Below, one piece after another: positions 1 through 5,943 of a stretch of 6,073 bases of DNA. Both the position numbers and the translations under genes were made by a program. Every line of letters starts with the position of its first letter. The stretch's first letter is position 1. The DNA is from Candidatus Krumholzibacteriia bacterium (GTDB taxonomy: Bacteria > Krumholzibacteriota > Krumholzibacteriia > LZORAL124-64-63): NCBI GenBank assembly GCA_030643455.1, contig DAOWLV010000212.1:1-6073 (forward strand). Direction: 5' to 3'. The notes under the pieces were generated by a model, which was not told the origin of the DNA, made no database searches, and saw only the letters and a program-made list of their open reading frames with translations.

Positions 1-277
1 CGGACAAAAGTGCCCTGGGAGGCCATTCTGCCAGTATTACAGGATGGGTGATTGATCCTTCAATCAGGGAACAGCAGACAAAAAGTCCGAGTTCAAGACC
101 CGGAATATCCATATCTTGGTTAGCACAATATTGTCACGAAATCATCCCCCCACCATTGATATTTTGACCGTAGCATAATGATGTGAACTATTCAATAAAA
201 AGGCATATAAAACAAATATTACCATCAACCATTACAGAGGTCGCCTTGCGGGAATTTGACCGGCCATAACATGGCAG
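1..277. other. Left flank without a supportable gene
   Basis: No convincing gene is visible here. In plus frame 1 the window opens inside a reading frame of 16 codons ending in TGA at 49-51 (ending ..PVLQDG), which could be the C-terminus of a gene lying to the left. In the opposite direction an ATG at 112-110 on the minus strand opens a frame that runs off the left edge, but it has no ribosome binding site. Neither can be identified. A perfect 7-base inverted repeat with a 4-base loop lies at 49-66 and overlaps the possible TGA stop; no T-run follows, so it is not a standard terminator. About 111-235 is AT-rich, with a C6 run at 146-151 and several TTGA and TATA-like words, but no -35/-10 pair with good spacing was found. 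From about 232 leftward nothing belongs to hsp20 unless its frameshifted frame is really translated. Confidence 0.5.
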
Positions 278-305
278 AAAAAAGGCCGGGAGCGAACTCC
301 CGGCC
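278..305 (-). terminator. Intrinsic terminator of hsp20
   Basis: A perfect 9-bp GC-rich stem (284-292 pairing with 297-305) encloses a 4-base loop, which reads TTCG on the minus strand. On the minus strand it is followed at once by six T residues (A6 at 278-283 on the plus strand). This is a textbook Rho-independent terminator. It sits about 60 bases downstream of the true hsp20 stop at 366-368, which independently supports that stop, and not the frameshifted one at 232, as the natural gene end. Confidence 0.93.
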
Positions 306-365
306 CATTGTGGTTCCATCCAGTTGGGGCTTTCCCCGCTTGGCATCCTTCCAACACTATCAGGA

Positions 366-777
366 CTATTTCACCTGGATCTGCCTTGGCATACTCTTCT
401 CGCTCTTGGGCAGAGTGATCGTCAGCACGCCGTTGGTGAACTCGGCGCTGATGTCGTCCGCGTTGACCGCGTTGCCCCAGGCTGAAGGTGCGACTGAAGG
501 TCACGTGGCCCGCCCGCTCTTTGCGGCGAGATTCGAAGCCTTCGGGAACGCTTTCGGATCGCTCGGCCTTCACCCACAGGGTCTGGTCCTCGATGCTCAG
601 GTCGAGATTATCGTGGGGGACACCAGGCAGGTCCATCAGCACCCGGAATTCCTTCTCGCCTTCCAGGATGTCGGCGCGGGGGGTGCGGCCGGGGGTTCCG
701 TCGGCCTCGTTCCAGTTGTCCAGATGGCCGCTCAGGGCTGCGTCCAGCATACGGGTCACGGGAAACAGGGTATTCAT
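366..777 (-). pseudogene. Hsp20/alpha-crystallin small heat shock protein, one-base frameshift
   Basis: Small heat shock proteins are ATP-independent cytosolic chaperones that hold unfolding proteins in large oligomers. The start is ATG at 777-775, with AGGAGG seven bases upstream, and the protein begins MNTLFPVTRML. Residues 35-101 show the front of the alpha-crystallin domain (RADILEGEKEFRVLMDLPGV, then DQTLWVKAER and HVTFSRTFSLG). After codon 101 the frame breaks at a G4 run (475-478, plus strand CCCC). Removing one G restores NAVNADDISAEF, the signature NGVLTITLPK (residues 115-124) and the C-terminal IQV oligomerisation motif (133-135). The gene then stops at TAG 368-366, giving 136 residues, normal for the family. 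Unrepaired, the frame gives 181 residues ending at 232, with a basic, low-complexity tail running through the terminator. The break is either a recent mutation or a homopolymer sequencing or assembly error; the intact downstream codons, RBS and terminator favour an error or a very young lesion. A programmed +1 shift is possible, because GGG-C to GGC keeps Gly, but nothing specific supports it. Confidence 0.92.
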
Positions 778-784
778 GTCTGGT

Positions 785-790
785 CCTCCT
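785..790 (-). promoter_or_regulatory. Shine-Dalgarno of hsp20
   Basis: AGGAGG on the minus strand lies seven bases upstream of ATG 777-775. It fixes the start at MNTLFPVT and rules out the longer upstream frame that begins at 921. Confidence 0.88.
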
Positions 791-813
791 CTTGCTCTTG
801 TGTTATGAAGTTG

Positions 814-868
814 GGCCAGTCGGTCACGGCCCAGAAATTTCGCTTTCACTGGCCTATTATCAATGGCC
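814..868. repeat. Two GGCC-N10-GGCC dyads upstream of hsp20
   Basis: GGCC occurs at 814-817, 828-831, 851-854 and 865-868, forming two 18-base units with the same 10-base spacing and centres 37 bases apart. The left unit extends to TGGGCC...GGCCCA (812-833). The right unit extends imperfectly to CAC-T-GGCC...GGCC-GTG and overlaps the sigma-54-like element. The left unit would lie in the hsp20 leader. They could be operator half-sites or, for the left one, a leader hairpin. GGCC is a common word in GC-rich DNA, so the pairing may be chance. Confidence 0.35.
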
Positions 869-875
869 GTGCCAA
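857..875 (-). promoter_or_regulatory. Sigma-54-like promoter candidate for hsp20
   Basis: Read on the minus strand, 875-857 is TTGGCACGGCCATTGATAA. The sigma-54 consensus is YTGGCACG-N4-TTGCW. The -24 block matches completely and the spacing is exact; the -12 block reads TTGAT, so only the normally conserved C of GC is changed to A. A start site about 12 bases downstream (near 848) would give a leader of roughly 70 bases before the hsp20 start. Orientation and distance therefore fit hsp20. Small heat shock genes under RpoN control are known in some bacteria (ibpB of E. coli has been reported to have a sigma-54 promoter). The -12 mismatch is at an important base, so activity is uncertain. No sigma-32-type CTTGAA/CCCCAT pair or CIRCE element was seen. 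Confidence 0.45.
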
Positions 876-892
876 TCTGGAAATTCACACGA

Positions 893-2734
893 ATGAAAAA
901 CACCAAATTCAATAAATACAATAAAATAGATCGATCAAAAGGAAGTTACGAATCGAAATCATCGGGCCTGTTGGACCCATTCCTGACAGCCAAAACCCGC
1001 CAAAGTGGCACACATGACAGACGGTATGTCGGTCTCCTCCTGACATTTTTGATGGTGATGGCGGCAACGTCCCGGGCGGAGGCCCAGACCGCGCCCTCTT
1101 CCGGGCCCTTGGTAGTCGGCGAAATCGAGATCGTGGCCGCAGACATTTATTCCGAAAACGAGGTTAAAAACACCAACGGTGGCCTACGGTTCCTGCGCCG
1201 GTCCATGAACGGGCTGCATGTCAACACCCGGCATTACGTTCTGCGCCGGGAGCTGCTGTTCGAGAGTGGGGAAGTCTTCGACCCCGACAAACTCGCCGAG
1301 ACCGAGCGGAACCTGCGCGCGCTGGGATATGTCAACAATGTCCGGGTGACGGCCGTCGACACCACCAGCGACGGCCGCGTGAACATCCGGGTCACCACCC
1401 GCGAAACCTGGACCCTGCGCACAAGTTTTTCCTTTTCCATCGCTTCGGGAGATAACCAGCGGTGGAGCCTGCAGCTTTCCGACCGCAACTTCCTTGGGAG
1501 AGGGGTCACCCTGGGTGCCGGCCTCGGCCAGGACGAAAACGCCTCCTACTGGAATGCCTGGTACCGGCAACGGCGGCTGTTCGGGACCGGATTGCACCTG
1601 GGTATCGATTACTCCAACCGGCAGGACGGTTACGTTCGTCAGCTTTTTGTGGGAAGACCCTTCTACTCGCAGGGCGATGCCTGGACCATGGACATCAGGT
1701 TCTGGGATAATCTCGCGGACAAGCGTTATTACCTGAGCAACGTCGGGCCCGCTGGCGATGATCCGACCAGGACAGCCAGCCTCTACGCACTGCTTCCTTT
1801 CCACGATTCCGGAGTGTCGGCCGGTTTCCAGTGGCGTTTGAGCAATTCGGATGAGGGGCGCATCTGGCGGTTGGGTGGCGGGGTCAGTGTGCGGCGGACG
1901 GTCTTCGACCTGTATGAACCCGAATACCTGCTGTCCGATGGCCGGACAGAGGATCTGTCCTGGCTCGCCGAACCGGGCCAACCCTTCGCCCGCGACCAGG
2001 GCACCACCGTGTTTCCCTACGTCTGGTTGCGCAGCCTGGGACGCGCCTGGGCCAAGGGGCGGTTCATCCTTCAGTATGGCCCGGTGGAGGATTTTTCCAC
2101 GGATATCGAGTTCGACCTCAAGGCCGGTCCGGCGGGTGGCAACCTGGGTTCTACCGCCAGTTATGGCGAATCCCGCTTTCATGCCGAGGGTGCGTTCACA
2201 AAATGGACCCCGATGGTGGGCGGCCACCTGCTCCTGCGCGGAGTGGGCGCCGGCGATACAGGCAGCCGGGAAGTGCGGTACTACACCTACGATATCCTGA
2301 CCGGGTGGATCGCCACGGCGGGCCACCAGAACAGTCCCTGGATCACCCGCATCTTTGCCGAGTACGGGCAGGGTGATAATCTCCTTGGATCGCGGGCGTT
2401 GCTGCTGGGTCTGGACCGCGGCATGCGGACCCTGGAATTCGACGGCATGGCGGGGGATCACATGACCCGCTGGAACGTCGAACAGGGAAAGGCCATGCCC
2501 TGGGAACTGGCGGGCCTGTTCCGCATGGGCTTCGCCGGCTTCTACAGTGGAGGCATGGCCTGGTGGAAGGATGAGGACCGGGATAAATCAGGTATTCGCC
2601 ACGAAGCCGGTTTTGGGCTACGATTCGGTCCGACCCGGTCGGCCAATTCACAGATTGCGCGGGTCGACCTGGCCTGGGACCTGAACGGGGATGGCAGCCC
2701 GGTCATCACCGCGATCTCCCGCGGGTATTTCTAG
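893..2734 (+). CDS. Omp85/BamA-TamA-like outer-membrane protein with one POTRA domain
   Basis: This is probably an outer-membrane barrel of the Omp85 superfamily, whose members insert or translocate proteins or lipids. Numbered from ATG 893 it has 613 residues. A basic n-region precedes a hydrophobic segment (about 46-60, VGLLLTFLMVMAATS) with a signal-peptidase-like site after AEA (about 64). One POTRA-like domain follows (about 75-172), seen in LRRELLFESGEVFDPDKLAE and ERNLRALGYVNNVRVTAV. The rest is alternating, aromatic-rich beta-barrel ending in SRGYF, with a terminal Phe as expected for BAM substrates. Residues 507-530 (LDRGM..GDHMTRWNVE) resemble the loop-6 RGY/F region and the following G(D)...NVE block, with Met in place of the aromatic residue. 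The start is uncertain: ATG 863 and ATG 893 lack a Shine-Dalgarno, and the first 25 codons are AT-rich. TTG 971, where codon use becomes normal, is an alternative that gives a more ordinary signal peptide. The flippase gene follows 24 bases later, probably in the same operon. The substrate is unknown. Confidence 0.85.
   Translation: MKNTKFNKYNKIDRSKGSYESKSSGLLDPFLTAKTRQSGTHDRRYVGLLLTFLMVMAATSRAEAQTAPSSGPLVVGEIEIVAADIYSENEVKNTNGGLRFLRRSMNGLHVNTRHYVLRRELLFESGEVFDPDKLAETERNLRALGYVNNVRVTAVDTTSDGRVNIRVTTRETWTLRTSFSFSIASGDNQRWSLQLSDRNFLGRGVTLGAGLGQDENASYWNAWYRQRRLFGTGLHLGIDYSNRQDGYVRQLFVGRPFYSQGDAWTMDIRFWDNLADKRYYLSNVGPAGDDPTRTASLYALLPFHDSGVSAGFQWRLSNSDEGRIWRLGGGVSVRRTVFDLYEPEYLLSDGRTEDLSWLAEPGQPFARDQGTTVFPYVWLRSLGRAWAKGRFILQYGPVEDFSTDIEFDLKAGPAGGNLGSTASYGESRFHAEGAFTKWTPMVGGHLLLRGVGAGDTGSREVRYYTYDILTGWIATAGHQNSPWITRIFAEYGQGDNLLGSRALLLGLDRGMRTLEFDGMAGDHMTRWNVEQGKAMPWELAGLFRMGFAGFYSGGMAWWKDEDRDKSGIRHEAGFGLRFGPTRSANSQIARVDLAWDLNGDGSPVITAISRGYF
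894..922 (+). promoter_or_regulatory. Possible promoter for the outer-membrane protein gene
   Basis: TACAAT at 917-922 is a good -10 word. A poor -35 (TGAAAA, 894-899) lies 17 bases upstream, and TAAAAT at 922-927 is an overlapping alternative -10. The stretch is sharply AT-rich compared with the coding DNA on its right and is the only promoter-like sequence before the gene. If it is used, the upstream start codons at 863 and 893 cannot be right and translation would begin near 971. Confidence 0.28.
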
Positions 2735-2744
2735 GGAATTGCTG

Positions 2745-2761
2745 AAGGAAAGAAGAACTTG
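2745..2761 (+). promoter_or_regulatory. Ribosome binding site and TTG start of the flippase gene
   Basis: AAGGAA at 2745-2750 lies eight bases before TTG 2759-2761. No ATG or GTG near the beginning of the frame is better placed, and the residues that follow (SATRSVAKNTILL) lead directly into the first membrane segment, so TTG is the likely initiator. Confidence 0.75.
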
Positions 2762-4261
2762 TCAGCCACACGCAGCGTCGCCAAGAACACCATCCTGCTG
2801 ACCATCGGTCTGTTCAGCGGCCGCCTGCTCGCCCTTTTCCTGCGCAAGAAGATGACCCCGATCCTGGGACCGGACGGGCTCGGCATCCTGGTCACCGCAC
2901 TGAGCATCAACACCATCCTGCTGACGGTTTCGCGTTTTGGCCTGGGGGTGTTGCTGACCCGGGAGATCACCAGGGCCAAGGTTCTCACCCTGCCGCTGTT
3001 CTGGGCCACCATGCGGATCCGGTGGGTTGTCAGCGCGATCAGCTATCTTTTCATATTCGGCTTCGTCAGCGTGGCGGGTTACGACGCGCTGTCCCGCGAG
3101 GCCATCCTGATCCTGACCCTGGGCATCTTCATCGAATCGGCGGGCATGGCCTGCGACTCGGTGCTGCAGGCCCATGAAAAGGTCCAGTACCAGACGGCGG
3201 GTCAGATGGCCGCGGCGGTGGTCTACTTCGGGCTGGGCTGGTGGTGGTTGAGTGCCGGCCATGGCGTGATGGGCGTCATCTGGGCCAACCTGGCCAGCCA
3301 GGTGACGCGACTGGTGGTCATGGCGCCCTTGATGTTCGCCAGGACGGGGCCCTGGACCTGGAAAGATCCGGATGGCGGTCCGGTGCCGAGCATGATGGAC
3401 ATGGCCAGGCTTGGCCTGCCCCTGTTCCTGGCCACCACCTTCGGAGTGATCTACACCAAGATCGACATCGTCATGCTGGAAAGGATGGTGGGCGAGGCGG
3501 CCGCCGGCATCTACGGGCAGGGTCACCAGGCGTTCGACGTCATGCTGCTGTTGCCGGGACTGATCGGCACCGCCCTGTTCCCGGCCATGGCCCGTTTCGG
3601 CATGAAGGACACCGATGATACCGTTCGTTTGGGGGAACGCGCGTTGCGTTTCATGATGATCGCGGTCCTGCCCCTGACTCTTCTGATCACCTTCACCGCG
3701 GGGCCCATCATCCACTGGTTCGACAGGGATATTCGCTGGAACGATGCGATCCCCGTGATGCGGATCGTGATCTGGGGACTGCCCTTGATGGCCGCGGCCA
3801 CGGTGTTCAACCGGTTGCTGATCACTGCTGACAAGGAAAAGGTGTTCGTAACCATCGGGCTGGTGTCGATGCTGGCCAACATCGCGCTGAACTGGTTCCT
3901 GATTCCTGCCTATTCCTATTTCGGGGCATCGGTGGCAACCATCGCCAGCATGATGATCAGCTTCGGGCTGCACGTTTTCTACCTGAACCGCACAGACTAC
4001 CGGCCTCCGATGACGCGCGCCCTGCTCGGTCCGCCGGTGGCCATGGCCGCGGCCTGGGGGGTGACGTTCCTTCTGGTGGGACTGGTATTTCCTGGCTGGG
4101 GCATTGCCTGGAATCGGCTGCCTGTTGATGCCGGGTGGGGGGCCTTCCTGGTTTCGACCCTGGTTGTGACCGCCTTGTATCCCGCCGCGCTGTTCGGGTT
4201 GCGGGTGCTGAAGGCCGATGACCTGAATCTGCTGAAACAGCTCTATCGGCCGGTGGATTAG
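2759..4261 (+). CDS. Oligosaccharide flippase family protein (MOP superfamily, Wzx-like)
   Basis: This is a 500-residue integral inner-membrane protein with about 12-14 hydrophobic segments spread over the whole length, the usual size for Wzx/RfbX-type exporters. These flip lipid-linked sugars from the cytoplasmic to the periplasmic leaflet. Family-like features include the N-terminal LGPDGLGILVTALSINT followed by RFGLGVLLTREIT (about 36-72). The central ATTFGVIYTKIDIVMLERMV (225-244) leads into GIYGQGHQAFDVMLLLPGLI and TALFPAMARF (250-280). NRLLITADKEKVF (351-363) precedes NIALNWFLIPAYSYFGASVA (374-393), the typical repeat-two LN..LIP..G..GA pattern. The last pair of segments (about 422-480) is followed by a short polar tail. 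The gene starts 24 bases after the outer-membrane protein gene, with its own Shine-Dalgarno, so co-transcription is likely. The substrate cannot be read from sequence. A MATE or MurJ relative is the alternative, but the overall pattern fits the polysaccharide-synthesis branch better. No glycosyltransferase or Wzy gene lies in the window. Confidence 0.88.
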   Translation: MSATRSVAKNTILLTIGLFSGRLLALFLRKKMTPILGPDGLGILVTALSINTILLTVSRFGLGVLLTREITRAKVLTLPLFWATMRIRWVVSAISYLFIFGFVSVAGYDALSREAILILTLGIFIESAGMACDSVLQAHEKVQYQTAGQMAAAVVYFGLGWWWLSAGHGVMGVIWANLASQVTRLVVMAPLMFARTGPWTWKDPDGGPVPSMMDMARLGLPLFLATTFGVIYTKIDIVMLERMVGEAAAGIYGQGHQAFDVMLLLPGLIGTALFPAMARFGMKDTDDTVRLGERALRFMMIAVLPLTLLITFTAGPIIHWFDRDIRWNDAIPVMRIVIWGLPLMAAATVFNRLLITADKEKVFVTIGLVSMLANIALNWFLIPAYSYFGASVATIASMMISFGLHVFYLNRTDYRPPMTRALLGPPVAMAAAWGVTFLLVGLVFPGWGIAWNRLPVDAGWGAFLVSTLVVTALYPAALFGLRVLKADDLNLLKQLYRPVD

Positions 4262-4381
4262 ACCTTGTAAGGCTTTCGGCGAATTCGGGTGTTGTTTTGC
4301 GGGAAATTCCAGGTAACACTATCCTGGGTCCATTCTTGTCGAGTGTTTTGAGGCCACCAACCAGTCAGGAGGAATAGGCTC
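4262..4381 (+). promoter_or_regulatory. Leader of the ATPase gene with strong RBS
   Basis: This 120-base gap separates the flippase and ATPase genes. AGGAGGA at 4367-4373 sits eight bases before ATG 4382 and fixes that start. No T-tailed hairpin was found, so there is no visible terminator after the flippase gene. TTGTTT (4292-4297) with TAACAC (4314-4319, 16-base spacing) is the best, but weak, promoter-like pair. An inverted repeat CCAGG-N9-CCTGG (4309-4327) covers that -10 position and might be an operator. Independent transcription of the ATPase gene is possible but not shown. Confidence 0.5.
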
Positions 4382-5839
4382 ATGTACCTCGAACATTTCG
4401 GTCTGGGTGCCAATCCCTTCAGCCTGTCCCCGAAACTGGACTTCCTCTTCAAGTCCGGGACCTACGAAGAGAGCATGGCTCATCTGGTCTACGGTCTGGA
4501 CAACCATGAGGCCATCGTCCTGATCACCGGCCCCGTCGGCATCGGCAAGACCATGGTGCTGCAATCCTTTCTGGCCAATCTCGGACCGCGGTTCGAGTTC
4601 GCCCTCATCGCCAATACCAGGGTCACGGCCAACGAACTGCTCAAGCTGCTCCTTGAGGATCTGGGTGTCGAGGTTCCCACCGACGCGGACAAGTCGGATC
4701 TGCTGATTCTGTTCAAGGATTACCTGACTGAGGCCAGCCGTGAAGGCAAGATGGTTCTCGTCGTGGTTGACGAGGCCCAGAACCTGGCGCCGGAAGTGCT
4801 CAAGGAAATCAGGATGCTGACCAACCTGGGGCAGGGAGAAACCCAGCCGGTGCAGATCATCCTGGTTGGCCAACCGGAGCTGGATGAGACGATCAACCGT
4901 CCGGATCTGGCCCAGATCCGGCAAAGGATCAGGGTCAATTACAAGCTCGGTCACCTGACGCGCAAAGAAACCGAGGAGTACATCATCCACCGGCTTGCCG
5001 TGGCGGGCTGCAGTAGCAATGTGTTCACCTCCGACGCCGTCGACCGGATCCATCAGGGCAGCCGGGGAGTGCCCCGCATGGTCAATACCCTGGCCGGAGA
5101 GGCTCTCCTGTCGGCGTTTGTCGCGGGTCACGAGATGGTGCAGCCGGGCGATATCGAGGAGGATCAGGATCTCGGATTCCATACCGAGCCCGTTCCCGAG
5201 GAAGTTCCCACACCTCCATCCCCGCAGGAGCCGGACCTCGAGTCTGCGCCATCACACCAGATGGAAGGTCCCCAGATTCAGAATTCCCAGGAACAAGAGT
5301 CATCTTTTCTGATGCCTCCGACTCCACCCGAAAAGGCGCTGCCGGATTCCCGGAGGAACGGCCTGGGCAAGAAGGTGTGGGCCTGGGGCTTCGGAGCCCT
5401 GGTGGTGGCCATTCTGGGGGTGCTCTTTTTCATGGGGTCCCTGGACGGCCTGGTGGCCACCCGGATTCCGGACCGGGAAATCGAAACCACTGTTATCCAA
5501 CCCCAGGTGGAACCGCCCGTCGAGATTCCCGAAAGCACGCCCGTGGAAACCGAGGCCCCCGTTGAGGTGGCGGCCCCTGTCATGGAAGATGGTTTCTACC
5601 TCCACATCTATTCCTTCAAGACAACCGAACGAGCCGAAGCCTTTGTCCGGGACTGGGACCATCGCCAGTATGACATCCTATCCCGCACAAATGATATCCA
5701 GGGCGTGGCCTGGCACCGGATCTACCTGGGGCCGTTTCCAACCCGGGACAAGGCCTTTTTGGAAGCCCTCCGTATGCAAAAGGACGGGATCATCGACTAC
5801 TATGAGGTGACCACCTTGCCAACGGGTCAGGGTTTTTGA
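4382..5839 (+). CDS. ExeA/GspA-like AAA ATPase with transmembrane segment and C-terminal SPOR domain
   Basis: This 485-residue membrane-anchored ATPase probably couples ATP use in the cytoplasm to contact with peptidoglycan in the periplasm. It begins MYLEHFGLGANPFSLSP, the typical opening of the ExeA/GspA/MshM-type AAA family. It then shows Walker A GPVGIGKT (50-57), Walker B VLVVVDEAQ (125-133), a sensor-1-like ILVGQPEL (160-167) and a C-terminal GVPRMVN block (229-235) at the sensor-2 position. A Pro/Glu-rich linker (about 262-320) is followed by basic RRNGLGKK (324-331) and one membrane segment (about 332-352), giving a cytoplasmic N-terminus. A second Pro/Glu/Val-rich spacer (about 365-400) leads to a SPOR domain (about 403-477: FYLHIYSF, AEAFVRDWD, WHRIYLGPF, AFLEALRM), a fold that binds denuded septal or remodelled glycan strands. 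GspA-type proteins usually carry a different peptidoglycan-binding domain here; DamX-like proteins share the SPOR end. Likely roles are export-machine placement through the wall, polysaccharide secretion or cell division; which one is open. Confidence 0.9.
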   Translation: MYLEHFGLGANPFSLSPKLDFLFKSGTYEESMAHLVYGLDNHEAIVLITGPVGIGKTMVLQSFLANLGPRFEFALIANTRVTANELLKLLLEDLGVEVPTDADKSDLLILFKDYLTEASREGKMVLVVVDEAQNLAPEVLKEIRMLTNLGQGETQPVQIILVGQPELDETINRPDLAQIRQRIRVNYKLGHLTRKETEEYIIHRLAVAGCSSNVFTSDAVDRIHQGSRGVPRMVNTLAGEALLSAFVAGHEMVQPGDIEEDQDLGFHTEPVPEEVPTPPSPQEPDLESAPSHQMEGPQIQNSQEQESSFLMPPTPPEKALPDSRRNGLGKKVWAWGFGALVVAILGVLFFMGSLDGLVATRIPDREIETTVIQPQVEPPVEIPESTPVETEAPVEVAAPVMEDGFYLHIYSFKTTERAEAFVRDWDHRQYDILSRTNDIQGVAWHRIYLGPFPTRDKAFLEALRMQKDGIIDYYEVTTLPTGQGF

Positions 5840-5843
5840 CCCG
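5823..5843 (+). other. Inverted repeat over the ATPase stop codon
   Basis: CGGGTCA (5823-5829) and TGACCCG (5837-5843) form a perfect 7-bp stem around a 7-base loop; the TGA stop (5837-5839) lies in the right arm. No T-run follows, so it is not a standard intrinsic terminator. It could stabilise the 3' end or be chance. Confidence 0.4.
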
Positions 5844-5943
5844 GCGGACGGCCCGGACGAATTGCGGGTTGATTTCCGCCCCCGGTTTCGTGTATTCGTA
5901 GGTCCAGCCATTATTCGCCGCACAATTCCCCCGAAAGGTTTTC

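Noticed and set aside
84..110. tRNA T-arm-like GAGTTCAAGACCC near the left edge
   Set aside because: No acceptor, D or anticodon arm can be folded around it, so there is no tRNA.
785..834. RNA thermometer in the hsp20 leader
   Set aside because: No leader segment pairs convincingly with the AGGAGG, and neither a ROSE-like UUGCU nor a fourU stretch is present; the 812-833 hairpin does not cover the RBS.
256..915. Plus-strand 219-codon open frame antisense to hsp20
   Set aside because: It is the complement of a well-supported Hsp20 gene with its own RBS and terminator; it has no RBS and no recognisable protein pattern.
1184..2461. Minus-strand 425-codon open frame inside the barrel gene
   Set aside because: It is a shadow frame of GC-rich coding DNA; its product is Pro/Gly/Val/Gln-rich with no domain pattern, while the plus strand shows a signal peptide, POTRA and barrel.
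2762..3973. Minus-strand 403-codon open frame inside the flippase gene
   Set aside because: The product is dominated by His, Gln, Asp and Arg, typical of the complement of a membrane protein gene; the plus strand is clearly the flippase.
4319..5182. Minus-strand 287-codon open frame opposite the ATPase
   Set aside because: It overlaps the Walker A and B region of a clear AAA ATPase and has no motif or RBS of its own.
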